64,000 nt of DNA from Topomyia yanbarensis (lineage: Eukaryota > Arthropoda > Insecta > Diptera > Culicidae): assembly GCF_030247195.1 (NCBI RefSeq), contig NC_080672.1:10168001-10232000 (forward strand), given 5' to 3'. The translations under genes were made by a program, and so were the position numbers. The notes below the pieces were generated by a model. It worked only from the letters and a program-made list of their open reading frames with translations. It made no database searches and was not told the DNA's origin. Shown here in pieces: positions 21,501 through 33,000 of this stretch (the stretch's first letter is position 1; each line of letters starts with the position of its first letter).

Positions 21501-22265
21501 GACCCTGCTTCAGTTTACGCCGCAGAACTAGCTGCCATTCAGTATACCCTTGGAGTCATTGAAACATTACCCGCAGACCATTACTTCATCGTTTCGGATA
21601 GCCTCAGTTCCATTGACGCTATTCGCTCGATGAAACAAGGCAAGCACTCCTCGTATTTTTTGGGGAAAATACGGGAGCTACTGAGTGCTTTATCTGACAA
21701 CTCTTTCCAGATTACCTTGGTATGGCTCCCTTCTCATTGCTCCATTCCGGGCAATGAGAAGGCAGACTCCTTAGCTAAGGTGGGTGCCTTAGAAGGAGAC
21801 GTTTACGAAAGACCAATTTGCTTCAGCGAATTTTTCAGTATTACTCATCAGAGAACCCTCGAAAGTTGGCAAACTTCGTGGAGCAGTGGAGAGCTGGGAA
21901 GGTGGCTACATTCGATAATCCCTAAGGTATCGACGAAACCTTGGTTCAAGGGGATGGATGTGGGTCGTGACTTCATTCGTGTGATGTCCCGACTCATGGC
22001 AAACCATTACACGCTGGATGCACATCTCCGGCGTATTGGGCTCGTGGATAGTGGTATCTGCGCTTGTGGCGACGGCTATCACGACATCGAGCACATTGTC
22101 TGGGCGTGCACCGAGTACAGTTCCGCTAGGTCTCGGCTAATGGATACCCTGCGGGCCCGAGGAAGACCAACCAACGTCCCGGTTCGAGATGTGCTGGCAA
22201 GCCGCGATGTTCTCTATATGTCCCTTATATACACCTTTGTGAAAACCATCAATATACAAGTCTAA
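18579..22265 (+). CDS. I-clade ORF2: endonuclease, reverse transcriptase, RNase H (copy 1)
   Basis: 1228 residues from ATG 18579; the frame is open 12 nt further up but only to a TTG. Order: APE-type endonuclease (QWNCRSI at about 17, CETW, GDFNSHG at about 140, SDHLPI at about 215); reverse transcriptase (PGKPASDHNSYRPIAML, FLDIKGAFDSV at about 568, GLPQGSCLSPLLYNF, LADDGVV at about 657); RNase H (YTDGS at about 947, AELAA, SDSLSS, NEKADS at about 1058, so all four acidic residues are present); C-terminal CACGDGYHDIEHIVWAC (C-x-C-x8-H-x4-C). It would nick the target DNA, copy the element RNA in place and degrade the RNA strand. No internal stop or frameshift, so it is potentially functional. 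Confidence 0.95.
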   Translation: MANSSNEVTDLITVLQWNCRSIIPKIDSFKILINNLSCDAFALCETWLTSDIELNFHDFNIIRLDRDTPYGGVLLGIKKCYSFYRINLPSITGIEVVACQVTTKGKSLCIASIYIPPNTAVGHRRLQDILESLPAPRLVLGDFNSHGTAWGCLYDDNRSSLIQDLCDNFNLTILNTGEMTRIPAPPARPSALDLSLCSTSLRLNCTWKVIPDPHGSDHLPIVVSINNGSRPLETINISYDLTRNIDWKSYAAAISDNIESTQELPPEEEYSFLAGLILDSANQAQTRPVPGANLQKRSPNPWWDKECSDVYAEKAAAFKTFRNDGLPASFRQYATLDKRMKSLMKAKKRDYWRRFVDGLTRETSMSTLWGTARRMRNRNSTNESVEYSNRWIFDFAKKVCPDSAPVQKIYRTASPHDSANETPFSMVEFSLALLSCNNKAPGPDRIKFNLLKNLPDSAKRRLLNLFNKFLEANIVPLDWRQVKVIAIQKPGKPASDHNSYRPIAMLSCIRKLFEKMILSRLDNWVEANGLLSDTQFGFRKGKGTNDCLALLSTEIQMAYASKEQMASVFLDIKGAFDSVSINILSEKLHQHGLSATLNNFLLNLLSEKHMHFSHGDLSTSRFSYMGLPQGSCLSPLLYNFYVNDIDECIDNSCTLRQLADDGVVSVTGPKAVDLQGPLQNTLDNLSAWAIKLGIEFSTEKTELVVFSRKREPAQLQLLLMGQTIAQVFTVKYLGVWFDSKGTWGCHIRYLKQKCQQRINFLRTITGTWWGAHPGDLIRLYQTTILSVMEYGCFCFRSAANIHFIKLERIQYRCLRIALGCMQSTHTMSLEVLSGVLPLKNRFWELSYRLLIRCDILNPVVIENFERLVELNSQTRFMSLYFDYMAQNINPSSYNPNRVHFINTSESTVFFDTSMKDEISGIPDHIRPQVVPNIFYNKFREVDCSKMFYTDGSNLEGSTGFGIFNQKFTASYKLSDPASVYAAELAAIQYTLGVIETLPADHYFIVSDSLSSIDAIRSMKQGKHSSYFLGKIRELLSALSDNSFQITLVWLPSHCSIPGNEKADSLAKVGALEGDVYERPICFSEFFSITHQRTLESWQTSWSSGELGRWLHSIIPKVSTKPWFKGMDVGRDFIRVMSRLMANHYTLDAHLRRIGLVDSGICACGDGYHDIEHIVWACTEYSSARSRLMDTLRARGRPTNVPVRDVLASRDVLYMSLIYTFVKTINIQV

Positions 22266-23089
22266 CTGCCCCTTGTTATCTCCTTATCATTCTCAGAACG
22301 CTCTTCCACCTGTATCAAACCATCTGTATCGAATGAGCCAACAAACACGGGACCTACGGCACGAACATAACACGCTTAACTCGAAATGTAGCCGATCCAC
22401 ATCTGAGCCGTACTACGAAATCGTCTGGAAAAACCCCTGCCATCTTGAGGAAGACCACCCGGCGTCCCAGTACATGATTCCCCTGATGAAGGCCACCCGA
22501 GTTTGTAATCCATCCGTTGATCTCACGATGCCTGAAACTGAAATAATTTTCTCTCCCTGCCATCTTTGTCTACCCTCCCTCCCCTGACTCTTATACCCAG
22601 AAGTAACACCCCTACCCCCCCCCCCCCCCCCCAATATCATCACGAAGCATTTAGCTCTTCTTGTCTCTTCTAGTTTTAACTATTATATTATATAATCTCG
22701 TTGAAATTGCCCAACTCTACTACCCACAAAAATAACTATAATTACGAATCTTTACAAAATTCAATCATGCCCTCTAGTTATTCCTAGTTGTAAGTTAGTC
22801 GTAAAAAATTGTCCCCCTTAATTAAACATTATTTGCTCCAATAATCTCACTGATAAAAATGTCAAACCATATTGCCACAAAAACTAAATGACCCCTCTAA
22901 TCTTACGAAAACAATATTATCCCCTTGTGTAGATATATAAGATAGCTATAAAATCGCATTAGTTTCATTTTTAAAAAAATCAATATGTAATCCCCTAGTT
23001 TTAAGCAATTTAAAATGTAAAACAAAACAAAATTGGCACCTTTAAGCTAACGCAACGTGCCTTATCAAATAAACGATTTGAATAAAAAA
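22266..23089 (+). other. 3' UTR of I-clade copy 1, with an 18-C run
   Basis: Non-coding, C-rich first half with an uninterrupted run of 18 C at 22615-22632, then AT-rich. It ends caaataaacgatttgaataaaaaaa-like just before the target duplication; the caaataaacg word is shared with the 3' end of copy 2. Confidence 0.8.
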
Positions 23090-23383
23090 AATAACACAAC
23101 ATTCATTGATTTATCATAAAATTTGGATAATATCTGCACTAAATCAACCAAAAACATAGGGGGTCGGGTTTACCCCACCATTTTTGAAAACAGCAAAAAT
23201 GAACATTTTTGTAAAACACTTGTATCACAAGATATTCCCAAGATCCAAATAAAAGGCTATAAATAGAAAGTTGCCCAGGAGTCTAACCTCTAATTTGGTA
23301 TTTAAAGCAACTTGATCCGATGTAAAATGAGCATTTTACAGCCAATACCATTTACTAGGTCGGATTTGCCCCACCTTACCCTA

Positions 23384-24480
23384 TGTTTGTTTTAGATTAT
23401 CATTGTTTTATACTCAATTTTGTAGTTGATTTTATAATATAAAACGATTGGAAATATCGTTGTATGAGATAATTTTTAAAATGATTAAAATATGATATTT
23501 GTATTCTGGCGATAAATGATTGCAGTTATGCAAAAATGTTGAACGAATGCTTTTTAAGTTTCTGGCGCTTTTTAAATCTTGTTTTCAGTTAAGTTACCTA
23601 TCGTTTCTACGTCTTACTCTTAACTCCATTCTTTTTTAAAACCTTGAATGTTTGCATTTATTTTTCTGATGGTGTTCGTCAACATTTTAAAAATGTGAAA
23701 CGTTGTACTAATTTTTTTCACCACAAATCTTACTGCATTCACCCCACACAGTGACATTTTCGCACAACAGCCCACGGAAAAGGTGCTTGCGACGAAGCCA
23801 TTATTTGTCGAGCCAGTTTACAAATGACCAATGATGATCAAATGTCGACCGCAACTGAGTCGTACGATGTGGCAAGGAAAGCTGCTTTATCACGCAATGT
23901 TTCAAGTTCAAATCTCAGAATAACATAGGAAACGTGCCAATCGAACCAATTTATTCTGATGCAAGAGCAGAGAAAAATCCACAGATTTTTTTCGAAAAAT
24001 GCCAAACCATACCTGGACCACAATCATTTCTCACTATGTTGAGACGAACGTGGACTAAACTGAAGATCTTTTCTTCCGGCGACACTTTTGAATGATTAAG
24101 ACAATATAAATCTGAAATTAAACATACATCTAAATGCAATAAATAGTAAAGTTAATCGCAAGTCCCTAAAAAGGCGACGAGTGGGAGCTATCAGCCTTCT
24201 GCCAATAGTAGCTGTTCGGAAATCAGCTCCAATAAGACTTTAATTTGACTAGTATCGATGATCGTGGGTCAATACGTACTGAAAATTCGCCGCGTCTGTT
24301 TTAATGAATCTAATTTCAAGTTCCGTTATTGGTAGCAAGCCCGTGCATCAGGCTAACGATCCTCTGTATTTTCCTTCAATGCTCGATATAATCATTCGTA
24401 TACGTGTATTTCACACATTTCGTAGAGAAGGAATGGCGAAATTAGTCTAAATAATGTCGCAATAAATAGTGATCCGGCCC
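23384..24480. other. No gene seen
   Basis: AT-rich; short overlapping frames on both strands without domains. Lies inside the 9.2-kb interval between the inverted arms. Confidence 0.4.
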
Positions 24481-24529
24481 ATTATGCAGATAAGATTAGC
24501 TTTTCTAGGCAATACTCCCAGAAAACATA

Positions 24530-25000
24530 GGATACTCTCGGTAGCCGGCTACCCACAGTTTAAAAAGAACAAAAAACTAAACAAGATCTTCTTTTTCGAG
24601 CGATCGTGTTCTCGAAAACTAACTGAACTACTACCTAATAAACTATGATTTACAGGTCGCATCGCTTGCTTGTGGCGAATCCTACACCCTATTCCCTTCC
24701 AAACCACCAACTCCGCGACACCTATGGAAGAGTCTGATGAACCTTCTGTATAAGATTCCTTATTTTATTCAAACGATCGCCGGGTAAAATCAGGACCGAC
24801 ACGATAGAAACCACGAAAAAATTCGTCGCGTGATTGAATATTATTAAAAAACATAAGCAGTGCTGCTTATAGCCGGCTATCCGGAGTTCAAGTTGGTTAT
24901 TCTGCTAATCGTATTAATACAACAAATGATAAATTTCCCATATTCTCGGCAGCCGGCTGCCCAAAGCAATTACTACATGATAACGCTATTGGCACACTTA
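24530..25000. repeat. Dispersed repeat with tagccggctA-type words
   Basis: Contains gtagccggctaccc, tagccggctatccgg and cagccggctgccc. The block gcttgtggcgaatccta plus aactccg and acctatggaag recurs in inverse orientation at about 55780-55890. Two diverged copies of one family. Confidence 0.55.
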
Positions 25001-25284
25001 CTAACAACTCTCCCCTTCCCGTGATACATGTGGAGATGCAGAGGTTTCCTCGGTCTCTAGTAGCAACATGTATCGGACTAACATTCCTACTTTTCCCAGA
25101 AGATCTGCATTCGGACGTGGCCGGCGTCGGTATTGATCAGAATGCAGGGATCAGAATAGATTGTACAATGTGGCTCATCATGTTATTCCCAAGCATGTTG
25201 TTCCAATGAACATTTTGCAAACTAATTTGGTTCTTGTCAATAACGGAGTAGCAACTACGGGCGATCTCTTATGCTTATGCTTAT

Positions 25285-25760
25285 GCTAGTGTGTTTTACA
25301 CAACGCGCTGGTGTGTAAAACTTCATAAACCCAAGTCTCAGTACAAAGCGCGTGGCGGTACGTTTTTCGCGCGCAAGACGCTATTGAAAAATTTATATCT
25401 CCGTAAGTATTTAATTGCCCACTCCCAAATTTTTATGACATCAAGAAAAATGATTTTCCTATTTTATACAATAAAAAAAAGAAAAAAAAATCATGTCCAA
25501 GTTTGAAAAAATAAATATGTTTTAAACTTTTCAATATTTTCCATGAAACCAATACGTTGAGTAAGTATTAATATACTTCATCCGAAAGCTGTGAAAAAGG
25601 CGCACATTTCATGTCTTGGGCACTTTTTGGTATCTTCTTCACTTTTAACAGCACGAGCGATTAAAAAAAGTAGGTTTTTTTCAAATGGTAAAATTCATCA
25701 CAACAAATCTCGCAAGTCTAGCCTACTATGTTGAAATAAAAAAAAATACGTGTCGAATAT
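25285..25760. repeat. Inverted repeat arm B (476 bp)
   Basis: Inverse counterpart of 15651-16127; see arm A. Reads from gctagtgtgttttacac to tgtcgaatat. Confidence 0.8.
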
Positions 25761-25849
25761 TTTTTACTACTAAACCGAGAAAAAAATTGATCTGGGCAAA
25801 AAAAATTTTGTGGCAAATTTTGCGTGGAATGCCCCACGTACATTTTTTC

Positions 25850-25932
25850 GCTGCTCTGAAAATCTAGCGAAATCGTTTTAGGGCACCAGCGACTGCTCGT
25901 TCAGTGGGCCATAAGTGCGACTTCCGGAGGGT
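25850..25932. mobile_element. Half copy of the 118-bp MITE
   Basis: ctgctctgaaaa, tagcgaaat, ctgctcgttcagtgggcc and gcgacttccggagggt followed by TA match the right part of the complete MITE at 44758-44875. The left terminal repeat is missing. Confidence 0.7.
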
Positions 25933-25934
25933 TA

Positions 25935-28900
25935 ATGATATGAAATTCAAACGAGTAACATATGCAATACCTACTTAAGTGTTTGGATAATCATAACAGT
26001 CGTATTTTACATATGGATCTTATGATAAGATAGATTTGTTACATTTGTATGCATCCTGAATTACTTTTTATGAATATCACTATACGTTTTGACAGAGTAC
26101 ATAAACTGTTCTTTTTGAGTTCTCTCTACGTGCCAGATTTTAGGGTTCAATAAATTATTACCAAATCACAACTTTTAATCAAGCTGTCCGGACTTATTAT
26201 AAATCCCATGTGTAACACTAAGGCGTGCATCACTTGTTACTGTTGTTGTATTCAACAGCAAATAATAAAAATCTCGAATGGTGAAAGTTGATGCTATTCA
26301 CCATCCAGTTATCCTTTTTTTTCTCTCATTCGTGCCGCATTCCCACAGCATCCGTTTGTGTCAAACGGGATGAATAGAACTCCTGCTAGTCAACAAGAGA
26401 TTTCCGCACGTGGTAATGAGAAAATCGAGCATATCAGAAACGGTTAGCAGTGCGACGGGCAGTAACTAGGTAGGGTGAAAGCAATAAACGGTGACTGCCT
26501 GGTGGTGCGTATTTTTTTTTGCGGGTACACTCTAACGCACTTTCGCTCCGTAACCAGCAAACTGTGGGTGGATGGTTATTGTTATTACACTTCAGAGCGG
26601 TACGCAACACCCCCCAAAGGCACAGGGACAGAGTTCATGGAAGCAACAGCAACAACAGAAGACTCACTCTGTGGAGCATATACATAAATTTATCCTCCCC
26701 ATGATCCTGTACTCACCGGTTCTCTCGGTGGATGGGTAGGTTGCACGAAATAAAATGTGTGTAGAGATACATAAACATTTGCAGGAATAAATTATCTTCT
26801 AGGGGTTACGAATGTAGTTAGGTAATATTGAAATCACTCCCATGCTTCAGGTGGAAAGGCACCCAGGAGTGTCGTGGCCGTTTCAAAGACACCCAGTACA
26901 CCGATACAAAACCGGGCCAAAACTTGGCACTGGCATTCCGAGAGTGAGCCTTTAAGTCAAGCCGGCAACAGAAGGAACAAGAAGGTGGTGGAGAAAAATC
27001 GTTTCAACATTAAAAATAGAGTTGCTCATCTGGACTCTTCTTTCTGTTATTCTGGAAACCACCCAACTCGTACTGACTGTCTTACTCATTGGGCGTTATT
27101 GAGGAAAAAGAAACGATTACTATTAGAATTGAAACATAAAATTGGATTTGTTCCGTTAATTTTGGAATGTTTAATTGGAACCCATCGTTAACTTTCAATC
27201 AATCACTTAATTTACAAATTACGAACATTTAAGTATTGTTAGCTAAGCAGGATTTTTTAGCTCTTCAATCATAAAACTTCGAAGTATAATTGATGCCGAA
27301 AAATTGTCATCTTTGCAACAATTATGAAATTAATCAAAAAGGGGTTATGATAATCACAAGCTCATCACATCGTTTACATCGAGGTCGGTCAAGTTCAGTT
27401 TAGTAGTGTAGTGCCAGTGTAAGAGATGTCATTTGATATTTTATCCAAGATAAGGCAATCCCATCCGCTGTTGTCGTTCAGGGAACAAATTTACACACAC
27501 ACAAAAAAACAACAGCAACCAGCAGAAACAACGAACCGAACTCGAAAATTCCTTCACCGCACAGAAGATGGATGGGACTTTTTCTCTGCTCCGTCGCCCT
27601 GCTGTGCCGCTTGTGTGCCACTTTCAAGGTGCCACTTTGGGCTGCCGTTCCGACTATTAAGTAGAAATACCAAAACTAAGATTGCAATCGTGGTGAACCT
27701 TGAATGGCTAAATCAATGGAATGAAACCCGAACAGGGGTTCGGATTCTCCTACGACGCGACGTCAGGTTTTTTTTCTGGCTTGAATAGGGAGAGGAAAAG
27801 GAGCATCCTCTTCATTACTTGCATTATTTTATTTGGTTCTGGTTTTGTTTCTGCTTTTTTTTATAAAACGATTTTTTATTTCACCGCGTGGATTCATTGT
27901 TTATTTATTGTGCGTGGTGCTTGACGAGAGAACAACAGACCGCCTTGTTTTGAAATGATTTTTATCGGTTTAGAACCTGAACTACTGAAAGCAATTGGAT
28001 TTTTTTTTCTCCGTTCAACATATATCATTCAAGCAATATGCCCCCACCTTGGATGGTAACGTGATAGTTTAATCGAGCTGATACTGGAATTTCCTGCGGA
28101 ATGTCTCAGCTGGGTATTTTTGCCGGAGAAAGGATTCTTTGGCGTAGATGTCCCCTCCGGAACAGTGTCCCGTAGCACTTATAGTTTGCTCAAGACGCCA
28201 CACAATAAATGTTTGTCTAAAAACTAAATTAATTATCGAGATTTTCGGAATACTTCTGCAAAATGGGCACACAGGAATCCCTTTTGTCGCAACTTGTCGT
28301 GTCCACACGAGCGGAATCTTATAGCGAAACCTCAGTAATGTATGCAAACCATCATGCTTGTATGCCCCCTCCCTCCCCTAAAATCCTACCCATGCATTGG
28401 CTTCTTCACGCTTTACCTCACACTTATAGTCCAACGAGCAAACTTGGTTACATCAGGAAATTATTTCCCTCATGGGAGCCAACCCACTCCCATCAGTATC
28501 CACGGGAAGGAACACGCATGTTCTCACCCCGCTTCGGTTACGATGTCAAAACATATAGCCGGTGTGTGGCGAGGGTTATTGTGCAGTTTCACCCCATCCA
28601 AACACTTTCCTTTCACTCTGTCTCTCTCTCTTTCTCTCTCTCTCGACACTGTCAACCTCATCATAGTCTTTAGAATGGCGTATCCTTTCCAATTCCATGC
28701 AAGACACACTCTATCTAACAGTTATCATTTTTATTACCCAATTGATCACAGAGAATAATCTACCGAGAGACAGAAAACCTGAGCCCGGCGTGTAGCTAAA
28801 CGAAAGAGTGATTGCTTTTCAAAAGGTGAAACCAGCCGGCCCAGGAGTAACTATAGGAACGAGGTGTGAGTTGGATCGGAGTGTCCAATAAAAATAAATA

Positions 28901-28990
28901 AATTAGACGGTATGAAATGAAACCAAGGGCGACATGTAAGAAGCGCTGCCGAATCTCGGTACCTGGATCCCGATCAGAGAGAAACGATAT
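25935..28990. other. Mostly unique sequence, no gene assigned
   Basis: More balanced composition than the neighbouring repeats. Overlapping open frames at 26475-26704, 26874-27191, 27426-27924 and 28263-28758 have no recognisable domain and lack clear splice context. A TCAGTTTAG word near 27393 resembles an arthropod initiator, but nothing confirms it. 28617-28645 is a CT-rich microsatellite. Could be introns or 5' regions of a host gene. Confidence 0.3.
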
Positions 28991-29735
28991 ATAGGAGAAA
29001 TTGTTTGTTTATAATTTTCGTGAATTATAGAAAATTTTAAATAACTGTTATAGCTCTGTGTTCATTGTTAATGTAAATTTTAATAGGTATTATACCTTTT
29101 CATGGTAAGTTTTGGTTTTAAAAAATTAAAGGGTTGTGTACAGGACATAACCACAATGACATTGAAAATGCAGTTTTTTTCAAGAGCATGAGTGTCTTCA
29201 GCAAAAACCGCAACTTTTCCCTAGAAATCAAATTTTTATTCATTTCATAATGACATATTAGTACGATTATTTAGAGCTTTTCAAGACAAATTGGATTTAC
29301 GTTAGTACGCCGAATGTCATAAAAATAAACAAAACATACATAGCAGCGTTCATACTCGTCTGGATGTAAAATTTTGTTGGCAGATTTTAAGGTTTTAATC
29401 GAACAAAAGCTTTTCAAATCACCACATTTTTCAGAACCTATTATTATCGGCCCCTCCTTTGATCAACTGGGTGCATTGAAGACGAGTTTGAGAACTTCAA
29501 TATTTTAATTGCTTTAAAAAAATGTGTGCTATTTGGGTAAAACCGACACGCTGTTAAGATGGTTGTGTTTACATGCGGTTCATTATAAAATGCTGGGGAT
29601 CTTTGTGGCACTTCAATTACACTATTAGCACACTATAGTAATAGCAGAAATACACAGAAATACTTTTATTGTGTTTATTTCTTATAATTCCCTTTAAAAA
29701 TCAAACATTGGAATTTTTGCTTATCAGAATTTATC
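28990..29735. other. AT-rich stretch, no gene seen
   Basis: No domain or long frame. Ends at the target duplication of the second I-clade element. Confidence 0.4.
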
Positions 29736-29747
29736 GAAGCTTTTGCT
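29736..29747. repeat. 12-bp target duplication of I-clade copy 2, left copy
   Basis: gaagcttttgct here and at 35791-35802. Confidence 0.8.
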
Positions 29748-30061
29748 TTTTTTTTCCATACGTTTATTTGACACGGCATTTGCAAAAGCTTTTTACGCCA
29801 GTTTCTTTTTTTACATAGCACGTTACAAAAATCCTTAAGACTAATTTTAACTATACTAGTACTTTGTCTAAAACTAACACTGAAATCACTTTATTGTTTG
29901 CTTTTTTCCTTACATTGTTGTATTTCATACTGATCTAGTATTTTCGGGTGTATTTATTTACTTTTTTTCTGTTATTGTCTAAATTTAAAAACTAAATATT
30001 CTAGGACACTTTAATTGGTGAATGATTAGCCTTGGATGAGAGTATGAGGAGACGAATTTAA

Positions 30062-33000
30062 TTAAATTTTGACAGACGCTGTTTTTAGAAAATGATAGAT
30101 AAGTTCCATGTATAGAGGATCGCGATACGCCAGGATGTCTCTAACAGGAACATGGATTGGTCTTCCTCGGACTTGTAAAGAATCTACTAATTGTGATCTG
30201 GCTTCACGATATTCAGTGCAGGACCAAACAACATGCTCAATGTCATGGTAACCTTCTCCACAAGCACAATGATTACCCTCAGCGAGCCCAATACGACGGA
30301 GATGCGCATCTAAAGTATAATGATTGGACATGAGCCTAGACATCACACGGATGAAGTCCCGACTTACATCCAATCCTTTAAACCATGCCTTCGTTGATAC
30401 TTTAGGGATAATTGAGTGTAGCCATCGTCCCATATCTCCATTGTCCCAAGATGTTTGCCAACTAGCAAGTGTCCTCTGTCGAGAAGCGCTATAAAATTCA
30501 TTGTAAGCGATGGGTCTTTCATATATTTCACCATCTAGTGCACCAATCTTGGCTAAATTATCAGCTTTCTCATTGCCCGCAATAGAGCAATGGGCGGGGA
30601 GCCACACTAGGGTAAATTTATAACATTTTCTTGTCAGGTTACTCAGAGATTCTCGTATCTTCCCCAAAAAGAATGGATCGTGATTATCAATCCTCTTTGA
30701 GCGTAGAGCTGCAATTGTGCTGAGACTATCAGTGAGGATAAAGTAATGGTTCGGGGGTAAAGTATTAATTATTTGAAAACTATAGTGAACTGCTGCTAGT
30801 TCCGCTATATAAACAGAGGCGGGTTCTGCAAGTTTGAGAGAAATTGAAAAATTATTGTTGAAAATACCGAAACCAGTGGCCTCATTGATTCGTGACCCAT
30901 CAGTGTAAAACATTTTAAGGCAGTCTATGTGTTGATATTTACTTGTGAATATTTTAGGGATCTCCCGCGAGCGTAGATGATCCGGAATTCCACGAATCTC
31001 TGCTTGCATGGACGTGTCGAAGAATAAAGTGGATTCAGGAATATCTAGTATATTGATGTATGTGGGAACATACCTAGCAGGCGTTATTTCTTGTGACATG
31101 TGATTGAAATACACTGTCATGAATCTGGTTTGGGGTTGAAGCTCGACAAGTCTTTCAAAATTTTCTATTACCAGTGGGTTCATAACCTCACATCGGATAA
31201 GTAAACGAGAAGAGAGATCCCAGAATCGGTCTTTTAAAGGAAGAACTCCCGCTAGTACTTCAAGACTCATCGTATGGGTCGACTGCATGCAACCTAAGGC
31301 AATTCGTAAACAGCGATACTGTATCCGTTCCAGTTTAATAATGTGAGTGTTCGCAGCTGAACGGAAACAGATGCACCCATATTCCATTACTGAAAGTATT
31401 GTTGTTTGATACAATCTTATCATGTCACTTGGATGAGAACCCCACCATGATCCAGTTATTGTTCGCAGAAAATTTATCCTTTGTTGGCATTTCGTTATTA
31501 GATACCTAATGTGGCCTCCCCATGTGCCTTTAGAATCGAACCAAATTCCAAGGTATTTAAAAGTCAGGACTTGGGCTATCGTTCTACCAACCAACTGAAG
31601 CTGAAGCTGAGCTGGATCACGCTTCCTTGAAAAAACAACCAACTCTGTTTTCTCCGTAGAGAAATCGATGCCTAACTTCAAAGCCCAACTTGATAAATTA
31701 TCCAAACTATCTTGCAGTGGTTGTTGTAAATTTAAGGCTTTTGGTCCTGTAACAGAAACCACGCCATCATCTGCAAGTTGTCTTAGAGTGCATGGGCTGA
31801 CAATACAATTATCAATATCATTCACGTAAAAATTGTAGAGAAGGGGGCTTAAACAAGAACCTTGTGGGAGGCCCATGTAACTTATTCTGAGTGTCGCCAA
31901 ATCGCCATATGAAAAATGCATGTGCTTTTCTGACAATAAATTGTATAAATAATTATTTAATATTGGTGAAAGACCACATTGATGTAGCTTCTCCGAGAGA
32001 ACATCAATGGAGACTGAGTCGAATGCTCCTTTTATGTCTAAGAACACAGACGCCATTTGTTCTTTTTTTGCGTAAGCGAGTTGGATTTCTGACGAAAGTA
32101 GCGCCAGACAATCATTCGTTCCCTTTCCCCTCCGAAAACCAAACTGGGTATCTGATAGCAAGCCGTTCGCCTCAACCCAATTGTCGAGACGTCGTAGGAT
32201 AATTTTTTCCAACAATTTCCTGATGCAGGATAGCATTGCAATCGGTCGATACGAGTTATGATCGGAGGCTGGTTTTCCCGGTTTTGGAATAGCGATAACT
32301 CTCACTTGTCTCCAGTCGTGCGGGACAATGTTCTGCTCAAGAAGCTTATTGAATAAATTCAACAAGCGTCTTTTTGCTAGGTCAGGCAGATTCTTCACCA
32401 AGTTGAATTTAATTCTGTCTAGTCCCGGAGCATTATTGTTGCATGAGAGGAGTGCAATTGAGAATTCCATCATTGTCAAAGGCGAATCTATGAAATCGTT
32501 ACTTGTGGGAGCATCGCGAGTGATTTTCTGCGCAGGAGCAGAATCGGGACAAATTTTCTTGGCAAAATTAAATATCCAACGATTCGAAAAATCTTCGCTT
32601 TCATTAGTCACGTTTCGATTCCTCATTCTTCTGGCTGTGTTCCAAAGAGTACTCATTGATGTTTCTCTTGACAAGCCATTAACGAAGTGTCTCCAATAAC
32701 TAGATTTTTTGGCACGACGTATACTGTCAAATTTGTTTTGCAAAATAAAATAATTTTCAAAGTTCTCACGTATACCCCCTTTCTGTTTCATAATTTCTTT
32801 GTAGGCAACTTGTTTAGCTTCATATGCATCAGAGCACTCTTTGTCCCACCAAGGATTAGGGGGCCGTCTATTTATTGTCATTCCAGGATTGCATATCGTT
32901 TGGGCTTGTTCTGCTGCTTCAATAATTAAACCCGCTAAGAATTCATATTCTTCGGTAGGGGGTAGCTCTTCTGTCGAAGCAAGAGAAGTGGAAATTAATG

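Larger units (their letters stand above)
16984..23089 (+). mobile_element. Full-length I-clade non-LTR retrotransposon, copy 1
   Basis: Bounded by an 18-bp target duplication, starting cgttttcgagc and ending aataaaaaaa. It has a 283-bp 5' UTR, intact ORF1 (gag-like), intact ORF2 (endonuclease-RT-RNase H) and an 824-bp 3' UTR. RNase H in ORF2, three CCHC knuckles in ORF1 and the terminal CCHC place it in the I clade. The coding region is richer in GC than the surroundings. Both frames are open from start to stop, so it could be a recently active copy. It sits inside a pogo-derived element. Confidence 0.92.
16683..23381 (+). mobile_element. pogo-like element, split by an I-clade retrotransposon
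   Basis: The terminal repeats gggtaaggtggggcaaat (16683 on) and its inverse (ending 23381) are identical over about 24 bp, with TA flanking both sides (16681-16682, 23382-23383). A second block with gggtaaatccgacc lies just inside the left end. Without the 6.1-kb retrotransposon and one copy of its target duplication the element is about 575 bp. It retains the N-terminal part of a pogo-type transposase, so it is a deletion derivative. Confidence 0.85.

Noticed and set aside
27383..27425. Possible arthropod initiator (TCAGTTTAG) and downstream open frame
   Set aside because: A single short motif without TATA, DPE support or a convincing coding exon downstream.
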